Source: DAIQNV01 sp038748775
Lineage (GTDB): Bacteria; Planctomycetota; Phycisphaerae; Phycisphaerales; UBA1924
Assembly: GCA_038748775.1 (NCBI GenBank)
Contig: JBCDIT010000003.1
Span: 292,371-356,370 of the forward strand
DNA length: 64,000 nucleotides
Reading direction: 5' to 3'
Numbering within the stretch: position 1 is the first letter of the stretch; each line of letters starts with the position of its first letter. The notes below the pieces were generated by a model that did not search any database, was not told where the DNA came from, and was given only the letters and a program-made list of their open reading frames with translations. The position numbers were made by a program, and so were the translations under genes. Positions 34,601-43,466 of this stretch are shown here, piece after piece.

Positions 34601-37600
34601 TCAGTCGCCCGACGTCGGGAATTCGATCACCGTCACCAGATCGGCGATCCCCAAAAGCGCGAACCCGTCGATCACTTCCACTCGTCTTACGAGGCCGTAC
34701 AGACTGATCGGAGTCGACGAGAGCAGCCTCCCCGACCCACGATCGAGGACGTGAAGACTGAACGCCGGGCCGTCGGTTTGGGCCGGGCCAGGGTCGCGTG
34801 TCTGCAACGTGATCGCGTGATCGCGACCGGCCGCGGCGGGTACGACGCCGCTGGCCTGCCCGAGGGCGTCGAGCCCGACGACGCGCCCGTCGACGTCGAA
34901 CACGGCGTAGCCGGTGGTTGTCGCGAACGTGAGCCCCCCCCGCTGCCCTTGCGCCCCGCTCCTGGCGTAAACCCGCAGAGGCGGGCGGGTGCCCAATCGC
35001 CCCCGGTCTTGGAGCAGCCCCCGGAGCACGCGACCCGTCGAGGCCTCGACGAGGCCGAACCGACCGTCTTGCCTCCGGACGAAGATCCGATCGCCCTCGA
35101 CGAACGCGTCCGTCGCGCCGGCAAACTGGCGATCGTCGAGCCGCCACAGCGCCCGGTTGCTCGAAACATCGAGCGCGGAGATGTGCGAGTCATGCCCGGT
35201 GAGCAGCACCCCGCCCGGGATGAGTCTCGCCCAGAACACCGAATCGTCCCCGAGGTCTCGCGAGGACATGATCTCGCCGCTGCGCGCGTCGATGATGCTG
35301 AGCGCACTCACCAACCCACCACCCGGAACGAGCGCCCCTTCTCCGACGCCTTCGAGATCGTCGATCGATGGCCCCTCGCCGGCGAGCACGAGTGCGCCCT
35401 CGAGAACATCGGCCTCGAAGACCCTGGTGATCGGCATCGCGGCACGCCAAAGCGGCGCTCCGTGGCCGGCGTCGATCGCGACGACACGCCCCGTTCGCTC
35501 GACGAGCACCAGCGTCTGGTCGTCACCGGTCACAACGACCTGGCGGTGATTCACGTTGAGCCCGATCGGCGGTGAGATGCGTCTGGGTCCTTCACCAGCG
35601 GCGATCGCAGGATCGGCCGACACGAGATCGCCGACCAGTTCGGCCCAGGGCGGCGTCGACCACATGATCGCGCCATCGGCGAGCGACACCCGGTGCACAC
35701 GCACCCCGCCGCCCTCGTGGGGCGTCATCATCCACGCGGTCCCGGTGTCCCGCCTGAGCAAGATCGGATCACGCTCCCAAGGCACGCTCCAGCGGGCCTC
35801 GACGCCGGCGCCGTCCTCGCTCGGGCCAACGAAGCGCAGCGACCCGCTGACGCTGTCCATCACCAACGCGCCGTCGGCCCAACTCCGACCGACGTCGGTT
35901 CCCGAGGCGGTCACCGAGTGCACCGGCTCGAGCAGGTACCCACTGATCTGTTGGGGGGCCTGGTCGATCCGAGGACGCGGACCGACACGCGGCTCCCGCT
36001 CGGCCAATGCGAGCCGCTCGGACAACTCGCGGAGCAAAGACGCCGCGTCGGCGGCGCCGGCGCCCTGCACGTCCAGCGACGCGCCGGGAAACGAGGTCTG
36101 AACCCATTGCACGAGCCTCGCCGCCTCGTCGAGGCGGCCCGTCGCGACGAGCCGCACGAGCAGCCAACTCGAGGCGACCCCGATCTCATCGTCGTTGACC
36201 TCGCGACCGAGCCTAAGCAAGCGAGCGGCCGCGTCGAGCGCGGCGCGGCCCGCCCTGGCCGCCTCGTGCGTACGCCCCGACCGTTCGTGCGCTTCCGCAA
36301 CGCGTCGCCATGCCTCGACCGACGAGAGCGCCGCCGGGTACGCCCTCGCGACGCGTTCGATGTCGCGCGCGGATGCGTCGGGCGCCAGCGTCCCGAGCCT
36401 CAGCTCAGCCTCCGAGTCAAACGGTTCGTAGAGCGACGGAGGCCCAGCCGAGAGCAGTCGGTCCAATCGCCGCGACGCTTCCAACTCGGCGCGAACGCTC
36501 AGCCCTGCCCCCCGCCAGTTCGCGGCGCTCAGCTCTTCGTCCGAGAGCACGAGTTGATATGACTCCAGGGCGGCGGCGGCGCGCCCTGAGGCTTCGTTGA
36601 ACCGACCCCTCGCGAGCAAGGCCGCGACGCGCTCTGTCGGCCCCGTCGCGAGCCGGGTCAGCCGATCGATGAGGTCACGGAGCAAGCCTGCGTCGGTGAT
36701 CACCCGGGCCTCGACGGCGTCGTCCGGGTCGGCGTCCCATCGGCTCTGGCTCGCCTCGATCATCGCGCGGATCGAGTTAAACAGCCGCTCGCGCCCGAGG
36801 TCTTCCCCCGCCGCGACGCCCGACACGTTCACCGCCGCGACGGCGCTGTCGATCGCGCCGAGGATCTGTTCGAACCGTCCCGAGCTGTACGCCAGTTCCG
36901 CGAACGTCGTGGCTGGCGAGGGGTCCCTCGGGTAGGCCGCGATCCGTTCGCTCAGCACGCCCGCCGCGGCGTCCCACGCCAGATAGCTGTGGACCCCCAC
37001 CGCCGACGCGACGACGAGCTGACCGTCGGCGGCGACGGTGTGCCCGGACGCGTCGAGCTCGATCAGTTGTTCGGTCGACCGTTTCGGATCGATGACCAAC
37101 ACGCCCGCGGTCACCGGAAAGAGCACGCGATCTCCGATCGCCGTTGGCACGCCCACCGGCGCTCGACGGGCGCCGTTGAACCGCACCAACCCGCCGGCGC
37201 CTGCGTCCAGAGCGTTCGGATCGAGCACGACCGCACGGTCTGTGGACTGCGCGACAAGAAGATCACCGACCAACGTCAGCCGCGCAAAGGGCCCCACGTC
37301 GGCCACGTCGGCCACCGGTCCCGGATCGCCGGTTTGCGCATCGAATGAAAGAACGCGCCGACCGTCGCTCGACAGCATGATCAACCGATCACCAGAGAGC
37401 ACCGGTGCCGACGGGAATCTCCGTCCCCCCGCCCGGCGCGTCGCCCGGCTGTCCACGCCCTCGAGCCGGCGCACCCAAACGGGTCTTCCGGTTGCGGCCT
37501 CGACGACCGCGACGACACCGATGTCGTCTCCCCGGTACACGAGCCCCTCGGACCCAAGCGCCGCCTCCGATCCGGTCGAGCCTTGCTGGTAGGGCAGCGA

Positions 37601-38887
37601 CCCGGCACTCGAAATCAACGACACCCAGCGCGCCGTGCCGTCGGCGAGCGAGAGCCCGACCATCCAGGTGCTGATGAGCCGCCTCGACCTCACGCTCTTG
37701 CGGAGCGAGATGACAACGGTGTCGCCCTCGACGATCGCGGGGCCGATCACGTCAGCGCCCTCGAGCCTCTCGTCGATCGTCGCCGGATCGACCGACCAGA
37801 CGACCCCGCCGGACGATCGTTCTATCGCGTGGACCGCCGGGGCGCGCACACCTCGTCCCGAAGGGATCGGCGGGGAGGTAAGCGCGATCAGGACGTTGCC
37901 CGCGAACGCGAGGTGGTGCGTGCGGTTGAGCGACGACGACGTGTCCGAGAGCGGGCTCGACCCCAGCTCGGGCGTAACGCTCCAGAGCCGCCTCAGCGTG
38001 AACCGGTCCCACGCCGAAACGCTGACGCCGTCGGAGGCGTACACCCGATCTCCGACGAGCAGAGGCAGCGTGCGAGCGACCGTTTGTTGCGAACCGCGCC
38101 GCGTCGCCTGGCGGGTCGAGGGCGTGCTCGAGGCGATTCCGAGCGGAGCGGCCGCGAGCGGGCGCGACACAACACCACCCAGGTCGACGGGCGGTCCGCC
38201 TGCGAGTGGCTCGGTACCCCGAACCAGAGCCGCCGGCGGCGCTTCGATCGGGGCGGCCGGCGCCGCGGTGCGCCCCAAGTCGCGCGCCCACCTTTTGAGC
38301 ATCGCGCTCCGCGCGTCGTCGGCCGGGCGATACGCCGCGATCTGCAGCGCCATGTCGAGCGCCTCACCGGCAGCGCGTCCGGTTCTCGAGGGGTGACCGT
38401 CGAGCTGCGCGAGCGTGCGCCACGCGGCGGCGAACCGCGCACTCTCGAAGTGATCCTGAGCGACACGCAGCGCCGCCTCGTACCCGCTCGGGGTGAGCAG
38501 CAACGATGCCTCGACGCCCGCTTGGTCGCCCGCCTCAAGCTGACGCGCGGCGCGCGGCTCGAACACCTCGGCGTACGTCTCGAGCAGCGCCGGTTCTGAA
38601 AGCAGACGCTCGTGTACCGCCGAGCGGACGGATCGGAACGCGTCGGGGTCACCCGAGGTTTCGACCACCCTTGACCCGTGCTCGTCGAGCAGGCGTTGGA
38701 GCGCACGCGCCGCCTCCGCCTTCCCGCCGCGCGCGATGAGTTCCCCGAGTCCGCGGAGCGTGTCGCGAGCGATCGGTGCGTCGTCGACGAACGCCGGCTG
38801 TTCGAGCTGCGCAGCACACAGCTGTCCGAACGCGACCAGGCCGACCAGCACGCCCAACCGTCTTTGCACGAAGCGGTTCCGGACCAT
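34601..38887 (-). CDS. large secreted protein with two PQQ-type beta-propeller regions
   Basis: A 1,428-residue exported protein. A signal peptide (LGVLVGLVAFGQLCAAQ) follows the ATG at 38887, chosen over longer frames. Two regions, about 260-600 and 1010-1420, repeat the outer-membrane BamB/PQQ pattern, with blades such as GDRVYASDGVSVSAWD, VLVIDPKRS, VVAIDAGHGAPLWRA and ISALDVSSNRALWRL. The middle is helical and TPR-like (ALESYQLVLSDEELSAANWRGAG). Such proteins act as scaffolds in the periplasm; quinoprotein dehydrogenase residues are not evident. It is convergent with rpiB. Confidence 0.85.
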   Translation of the reverse strand: MVRNRFVQRRLGVLVGLVAFGQLCAAQLEQPAFVDDAPIARDTLRGLGELIARGGKAEAARALQRLLDEHGSRVVETSGDPDAFRSVRSAVHERLLSEPALLETYAEVFEPRAARQLEAGDQAGVEASLLLTPSGYEAALRVAQDHFESARFAAAWRTLAQLDGHPSRTGRAAGEALDMALQIAAYRPADDARSAMLKRWARDLGRTAAPAAPIEAPPAALVRGTEPLAGGPPVDLGGVVSRPLAAAPLGIASSTPSTRQATRRGSQQTVARTLPLLVGDRVYASDGVSVSAWDRFTLRRLWSVTPELGSSPLSDTSSSLNRTHHLAFAGNVLIALTSPPIPSGRGVRAPAVHAIERSSGGVVWSVDPATIDERLEGADVIGPAIVEGDTVVISLRKSVRSRRLISTWMVGLSLADGTARWVSLISSAGSLPYQQGSTGSEAALGSEGLVYRGDDIGVVAVVEAATGRPVWVRRLEGVDSRATRRAGGRRFPSAPVLSGDRLIMLSSDGRRVLSFDAQTGDPGPVADVADVGPFARLTLVGDLLVAQSTDRAVVLDPNALDAGAGGLVRFNGARRAPVGVPTAIGDRVLFPVTAGVLVIDPKRSTEQLIELDASGHTVAADGQLVVASAVGVHSYLAWDAAAGVLSERIAAYPRDPSPATTFAELAYSSGRFEQILGAIDSAVAAVNVSGVAAGEDLGRERLFNSIRAMIEASQSRWDADPDDAVEARVITDAGLLRDLIDRLTRLATGPTERVAALLARGRFNEASGRAAAALESYQLVLSDEELSAANWRGAGLSVRAELEASRRLDRLLSAGPPSLYEPFDSEAELRLGTLAPDASARDIERVARAYPAALSSVEAWRRVAEAHERSGRTHEAARAGRAALDAAARLLRLGREVNDDEIGVASSWLLVRLVATGRLDEAARLVQWVQTSFPGASLDVQGAGAADAASLLRELSERLALAEREPRVGPRPRIDQAPQQISGYLLEPVHSVTASGTDVGRSWADGALVMDSVSGSLRFVGPSEDGAGVEARWSVPWERDPILLRRDTGTAWMMTPHEGGGVRVHRVSLADGAIMWSTPPWAELVGDLVSADPAIAAGEGPRRISPPIGLNVNHRQVVVTGDDQTLVLVERTGRVVAIDAGHGAPLWRAAMPITRVFEADVLEGALVLAGEGPSIDDLEGVGEGALVPGGGLVSALSIIDARSGEIMSSRDLGDDSVFWARLIPGGVLLTGHDSHISALDVSSNRALWRLDDRQFAGATDAFVEGDRIFVRRQDGRFGLVEASTGRVLRGLLQDRGRLGTRPPLRVYARSGAQGQRGGLTFATTTGYAVFDVDGRVVGLDALGQASGVVPAAAGRDHAITLQTRDPGPAQTDGPAFSLHVLDRGSGRLLSSTPISLYGLVRRVEVIDGFALLGIADLVTVIEFPTSGD

Positions 38888-39096
38888 GCGCTCTCCCATA
38901 ACCGGCGTCATAACCGGTGAAGACCACGCCCGTTCGGCGCGTTGCTCCACGCAGGACCGTACGCCCGGGAACCGACTCGGATCGTCGCCAGCGACCCGAA
39001 TGACAACCCTTTCGTGTGGTCGGGCTTCAGAGGCGTCCTCGTGGCGTCGATAGCCGCGCCTACATCTGGTCGCAGGGCACACTCGTGTTACTGACA

Positions 39097-39594
39097 ATGC
39101 TCCGACAATCCAACCGTTGGCTCCCCGGGGCGTTCCCCGTTCTCGGAGGGCTCGACCGATCCAAGCGGGTGATGTACCTGCTCGTCGCGATCGTCCTTAT
39201 GAGCGTCGCGGATCTGCTCATCACGCTCGTCTGGGTGAGCGAGATCGGACTCGCAGAGTCCAACCCGCTCGCCCGCTGGGTGATCGAGCAGGGCTCGGCC
39301 GGGCTTCTCGCGGCGTGGAAACTGGTCACCATCATCCCAGCGGTGCTCGTCTTCGCGGTGCTGCGACACAAGCCGATCGCCGAAGGCGGGGCCATCGTTG
39401 GGTTCTGCGTGCTCGCGCTGGTCACCCTCCACTGGCACCATTACCACAAGGGCGTGCCAGACCTCGTGCACGCCTTGCCTGCCTTCGAAAGCGGGGTTGA
39501 CGAGCGCTGGACGGTCCTTGCCGCCGGCGAAGGTACCGGTCAACCCGCTACCCTCGCGGCATGGTCAAGACCGATCGCGCCGCCTTCACCCTGA
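39097..39594 (+). CDS. DUF5658 family membrane protein
   Basis: A 165-residue protein with three membrane segments (about 27-46, 68-86 and 96-115) and the DUF5658 hallmark: an Asp in the first segment (MSVADLLITL), then ESNPLARW, then a Lys-containing third segment start. Residues from 120 are soluble. The function of the family is unknown. The ATG at 39097 is preferred over an upstream frame. The next gene starts 34 bases before its stop, so the last residues may be a tail rather than a domain. Confidence 0.78.
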   Translation: MLRQSNRWLPGAFPVLGGLDRSKRVMYLLVAIVLMSVADLLITLVWVSEIGLAESNPLARWVIEQGSAGLLAAWKLVTIIPAVLVFAVLRHKPIAEGGAIVGFCVLALVTLHWHHYHKGVPDLVHALPAFESGVDERWTVLAAGEGTGQPATLAAWSRPIAPPSP

Positions 39595-40055
39595 CGCTCG
39601 CCCTGACGCTGGCTTGGTCCGTTGCTCTCCTGGGTGGGTGCTCAACCTACGAAGCGCCGCGTTTCCAAGTGGTCGCGGTCCAAGAAACCGAACGTTCGGC
39701 GCAGGCCTCGGTGCTCACGTTCACCATCACCGCGAACAACCGCAACGATGTCGATCTGCCTCTGCGCGAGACGAGGTACCAACTGGAACTCGACGGCGTG
39801 AGCGTATTCCAAGGCGAGCGATCGCCCCAGGCAACGGTGAGGGCGTTCGGCACGCAGTCGTTCCGGCTGCCGGTCACCGTGAGCGCCGAAGACTTCGACC
39901 TTAGCCGGCTCGACTCCGGAGGCGACCTTCCGTACCGGCTCGACGGCAGCGTCAGCTACCAGACACCCGGGGAACTCGCGGAGGTCTTGTTCGACGCCGG
40001 GTTTCGACGCCCGAAAGCCCGGCTCATGCTCCGCGGGCGGATCTCGCTCGACTGA
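39561..40055 (+). CDS. LEA14-like lipoprotein
   Basis: A 164-residue lipoprotein: signal LALTLAWSVALLGGC with the lipidated Cys at residue 27, then a single immunoglobulin-like domain of the LEA type 2 (water-stress and hypersensitive-response) family. The family pattern, in which the strand ends in N-N/R-x-x-D, reads TFTITANNRNDVDLPLRETRYQLELD here. Members in bacteria are often periplasmic lipoproteins of unknown job. It overlaps the DUF5658 gene by 34 bases in another frame. An interspersed inverted repeat begins 66 bases after the stop. Confidence 0.85.
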   Translation: MVKTDRAAFTLTLALTLAWSVALLGGCSTYEAPRFQVVAVQETERSAQASVLTFTITANNRNDVDLPLRETRYQLELDGVSVFQGERSPQATVRAFGTQSFRLPVTVSAEDFDLSRLDSGGDLPYRLDGSVSYQTPGELAEVLFDAGFRRPKARLMLRGRISLD

Positions 40056-40121
40056 ACTTTGATCAGCCAAAGTGAAATCGTAGCGAGGTGACGCACCGTG
40101 TCCGAAAGCGTCGCGATGTCA

Positions 40122-40266
40122 ACGAGCCCGCGGCGCGAGCAAGAGATCTCCCGAGCGGAGCGTCCTTCCTGACTTCGCGGTCCTTCGTTGCTCGCCGGCG
40201 CGTGAGAAACGTAGAGGCCAGAGAAACGGAGGCCTAGGAGATCCCTAGCTCGCGCCGCGGGCTCGT
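40122..40266. repeat. long inverted repeat after the LEA lipoprotein gene
   Basis: Arms at 40122-40150 and 40238-40266 are 29 bases each and differ at two positions as reverse complements (left arm begins ACGAGCCCGCGGCGCGAGC). The 87-base loop has GGAGGCC/GGCCTAGG-like pieces but no frame. Its architecture is like the inverted repeat after dnaA but the sequence differs. A transposable element without coding capacity or an RNA hairpin are both possible. Confidence 0.7.
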
Positions 40267-40346
40267 TGTTCGTCGCCTGAGACGAAGCGAACCACAACCC
40301 ACGTGGACACTTGAGGCTTTGCGATGAGGTTGGAGCGTCGGGCGTG

Positions 40347-40440
40347 AGGTTTGCGCCACCGGAAGCCCGCCGGATTCACTCCGGCGCGGCTTCCCCAAGC
40401 GAGTGTGCGGTCAGAGGCCGCTACGGAGCGACCAAATCTG
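40347..40440 (-). repeat. 3'-end repeat, copy D
   Basis: On the minus strand this begins 3 bases after the stop of the GT2 gene at 40443-41714 and runs the same way. It carries GCTCCGTAGCGGCCTC, CACACTCGCTTG and the hairpin GCCGGA-GTGAA-TCCGGC, which is perfectly paired in this copy. Divergence from copies B and C is spread through the element. Confidence 0.8.
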
Positions 40441-40442
40441 GC

Positions 40443-41714
40443 TTAGACGCCCAGAAGTTCCGCCGGACGCCGATCGTCGCGGCTCCGATCGATCGCCCGG
40501 CCCGCTCGCACGACTTCATCCGCCCGGCGCCACGGCGCCACCACGCGCCGGCCCAACGGCTCGAACAGCTCGAGCCCATCGACCATCGGCCCCGGGCTCA
40601 TCGTGCCCAGCACCATCGGAACGCCCGGGCGAGCGACGCCCCGGTGAACTTCGACGCCTCGCTCTCGCAACGCGTCCGCGATGACAAACGCGTTTTTGCC
40701 TTCCAGCATCACAGACACCTCGGCCGGTGCTTCGCCGGCAAAGGCGAACGCGAGGGCCTCGTGTACCGCGGCCCTGCCGGTGAACCGATCCCAACACTCG
40801 CGGTCCATCGGGCGTCGCTCCTGCGCCCCGATCGTCCGCGTCATCTCCGCCATCCCCCGCTCGAATCCCGCCGCGGCGTCCTCCTTGCCAGCGATGAACT
40901 CGCACCGCTCGACGACTCTTGCGATCTCTGCCTCGCGGTCGCACTCCGGCGCGTAGCGCTGCATCACCCAAGCGGTGTTCCGCACGAGCCGCTCGACGAT
41001 GAGATTCATGTCACGCCCGGAATCGCTCTTGTGGTGTACGACACGCCAGTTGGGATCGAACTCGATTCGCCCGCCGTCGGAGATGAGCTTGGCGGCGAGG
41101 TCGTACTCCTCCGCGTAAAAGCCGAAGCTCGGGTCGTACCCGCCGGCCCGCTCGAACGCGTCGCGGCGGATCGCAACACCGCAACCGACGAACACCTCGG
41201 GCAACCCGCCCCGTTCGCGTTTGGACGCCCCGTCCTTCGCCTCACCCAGATGGATGTCGGCCATCACCGCGAACACGTCGTCGGGCTGGGCTTCGAGCCG
41301 TTGCGGGAAGCCCGGGAACTTCGGCCCCGCCGTCGGCGTGCGATCGGGCAGCGGGTGAGAATCGTCATCGAGCATCACGACCCACCGGCGGCTCGCGTCC
41401 GCGGCCTGAACAGCGTGGTTGCGGGCCGCCGCGCCTTCGTTGGTCGGTCGGTCGAGGAGCGTCACGCGGACGCCGCGCGAGAGCAGGCTGGGGACTTCTG
41501 GGGTCACGCGTGAAGCGTTGTCGACGACGATGACCTCCGCGTCGTCGGGTCCGAGGCCCAGGGCGTCGATACCGGCGAGCGTCCTGGCCAGGTCGCTCGG
41601 TCGGTCGCGCGTGGGCAGGACAAACGCGATCAAAGGGCGCTCCAGAGGGGTCAGATCAACGGTGAGACACCAGCATCGCGCTCGGTATCGGACCGATCCC
41701 GTCTGCGTCGCCAA
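40443..41714 (-). CDS. GT2 family glycosyltransferase
   Basis: A protein of up to 423 residues with an N-terminal GT2 domain: IAFVLPTRDRP near residue 30, VIVVDNASR, then the metal-binding VVMLDDDSHPLP and later VFVGCGVAIRRDAFERAGGYDPSF, the usual rhamnosyl/galactosyltransferase layout. About 200 C-terminal residues form an additional domain with no recognisable signature. The frame opens at a TTG (41714) nine bases after the heptose gene stop; the real start may be up to 25 codons later, since the first residues look unlike a GT2 N-terminus. With the neighbours it suggests an LPS or glycan assembly cluster. Confidence 0.85.
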   Translation of the reverse strand: MATQTGSVRYRARCWCLTVDLTPLERPLIAFVLPTRDRPSDLARTLAGIDALGLGPDDAEVIVVDNASRVTPEVPSLLSRGVRVTLLDRPTNEGAAARNHAVQAADASRRWVVMLDDDSHPLPDRTPTAGPKFPGFPQRLEAQPDDVFAVMADIHLGEAKDGASKRERGGLPEVFVGCGVAIRRDAFERAGGYDPSFGFYAEEYDLAAKLISDGGRIEFDPNWRVVHHKSDSGRDMNLIVERLVRNTAWVMQRYAPECDREAEIARVVERCEFIAGKEDAAAGFERGMAEMTRTIGAQERRPMDRECWDRFTGRAAVHEALAFAFAGEAPAEVSVMLEGKNAFVIADALRERGVEVHRGVARPGVPMVLGTMSPGPMVDGLELFEPLGRRVVAPWRRADEVVRAGRAIDRSRDDRRPAELLGV

Positions 41715-41724
41715 CCGACGTGTT

Positions 41725-43383
41725 TCACATCGCGAAACGGTCGCCCGAGGACGCCTGCTGCGCCTCGATCAGCGCCGGAGAGCGGAACGCGAGCGTCGCC
41801 CCGGCGACACGCCTCAGCTCACGCCGAAGCGTCGACGCATCGACGGGGATGTTGCCCAGCGTCCGAGCCTGCACGCTCGCGGCCATCGCGCCCAGCACCG
41901 ACGCGGAAAGCAGCCCGCCCCCGGCAGACAACGCGAGCGTCGCGACCGAGAGCAACGCGTCGCCGCACCCGAGGGCATCCACGGCGTGGGGCGTCAGGGC
42001 GGGCACCGGCTCGCTTGTGACCCTCGTCGGCCAAGGCTCGTCCGCGCCGCCTTTGGTCTTCCCGAACGCGATCAGTCCCTCGGCCCCGAGCGTCACGATG
42101 GCCGAAGACGAACCGGTGTCTTTCAGGAGTCGCCAGGCGACCGCCGGGAGCCCGTCGGCCGGGTTCGCGTACGCGTCGCGGAGCTCGTTCTCGCTGGGCG
42201 TCACCAGATCGAGTCCACGCATCGCGCGAAGCGAGCTGCGGCGCCCGCTGACGTCGCCCGCGAGGACACCGACGAGCGGCCTCAGCGACTCGCAGAGCTG
42301 CTTGAGAACCGCCGACGTGAGCAAACCAAGACCGAAGTCTGCCAGAATCGCGGCGTGGTACCCGCCCGAGACGGTCTTCGCCGCATCGACGACCAGATTC
42401 GAGAGCTCATCGCGCCGAGCCGCGTCGACCGCCTCGGGCTCGACCAGATCGAGCTTCATCATCTTGGAGGTGCCGATGAGAAAGCGCTGTTTCTCCGGGA
42501 TCTTGGCGGGCGACAGCACAGCCCGGACCTCGATCCCCTCTCCAGACAGCCTCGCCTGCATCGCCTCGCCCGAGCCGTCGTCGGGCAGCGCCGTGATCAA
42601 CGTCGGGCGGGCACCGAGGGCGGCGGCGTGGCGGGCGACGATCGCCGCGCCTCCGTCGAAGCAGCGATGTTCAACCGGCCGGAGCGTCATCATCGGGCTC
42701 TCGCCGGCAACATCCGGGCGGTCACAAAACACGTAGGTATCGCGGATCATCTCGCCGACGATCAGCACCCGCTGGCCACGAAGACCCGAGATCAGCTCGT
42801 TCAGACGGGACTCGTCCGCCTCGGGCCGGTCGAGCACGCGGCGGAGGTGCCTGTGGATCGGATCGGTTGAACGCCCAACCTCGCCGGCGAGGCTCTCGAT
42901 GAGGGCCGTCGAACTGAACACCACGTCGCCCGAGCTGAAGACCACCCGGCCGCCGTGCCGCTCGACGGTCTCGCGTTCCGCCCGGAACCGTGGATCGGAA
43001 TTGGTCTCGTACTCGCGGCCCTTGATGTAGATGTCGGGCCGGACGTCTTCGAGCAACTCGGCCGCCGTTGGGCGCGACTCGATGTACACCCAATCGACGC
43101 AATCGAGTTCCGCGAGGTTTTCCGCCCGGAGTTCCTCGGGGATGAGGGGTCGTCCGTCGCCCTTGGCGATCAGAGCATCAGCAGTGATCGACACGAGAAG
43201 CACGTCTCCCTGGGCCCTCGCATACTTGAGATGCCGGACGTGGCCCGGGTGGACGATGTCGAAACAGCCGTGGCAATGCACCACCCGCCGCCCCTCGGCT
43301 CGGGCCAACGCCCGGAACTCAAGCAGGTCCTCGGACGAGAGGATCTTTCGGGACGTATCGGGGCTCGCGGAGGTGTCGGACAT
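41725..43383 (-). CDS. bifunctional heptose enzyme with swapped order: nucleotidyltransferase then PfkB kinase
   Basis: A 552-residue protein related to HldE, which makes ADP-heptose for LPS by phosphorylating heptose 7-phosphate and then adenylylating heptose 1-phosphate. Here the nucleotidyltransferase comes first (VVHCHGCFDIVHPGHVRHL, with HPGH near residue 47; KGREYETN near 120) and the PfkB/ribokinase domain second (from about 205, with GGAAIVARHAAALG near 248 and the late AVDALGCGDALL). In Escherichia coli HldE the kinase comes first. The kinase's usual GAGD is GCGD here; the catalytic Asp is kept. The ATG at 43383 is preferred; one at 43395 is also in frame. Confidence 0.87.
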   Translation of the reverse strand: MSDTSASPDTSRKILSSEDLLEFRALARAEGRRVVHCHGCFDIVHPGHVRHLKYARAQGDVLLVSITADALIAKGDGRPLIPEELRAENLAELDCVDWVYIESRPTAAELLEDVRPDIYIKGREYETNSDPRFRAERETVERHGGRVVFSSGDVVFSSTALIESLAGEVGRSTDPIHRHLRRVLDRPEADESRLNELISGLRGQRVLIVGEMIRDTYVFCDRPDVAGESPMMTLRPVEHRCFDGGAAIVARHAAALGARPTLITALPDDGSGEAMQARLSGEGIEVRAVLSPAKIPEKQRFLIGTSKMMKLDLVEPEAVDAARRDELSNLVVDAAKTVSGGYHAAILADFGLGLLTSAVLKQLCESLRPLVGVLAGDVSGRRSSLRAMRGLDLVTPSENELRDAYANPADGLPAVAWRLLKDTGSSSAIVTLGAEGLIAFGKTKGGADEPWPTRVTSEPVPALTPHAVDALGCGDALLSVATLALSAGGGLLSASVLGAMAASVQARTLGNIPVDASTLRRELRRVAGATLAFRSPALIEAQQASSGDRFAM

Positions 43384-43466
43384 CGCTCTTGGCATCGGAC
43401 GGACCGACCCGAATCCGTGAAACTGACGCCCCCCGGAGTCGGGCCGCAGGCGGGCCGGGGTCGAAC

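Larger units (their letters stand above)
40056..40442. other. 387-base gap filled by two kinds of repeat
   Basis: No gene is visible between the LEA lipoprotein and the glycosyltransferase gene. The gap holds the long inverted repeat at 40122-40266 and a reverse copy of the 3'-end repeat at 40347-40440. The rest is unremarkable. Confidence 0.7.
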
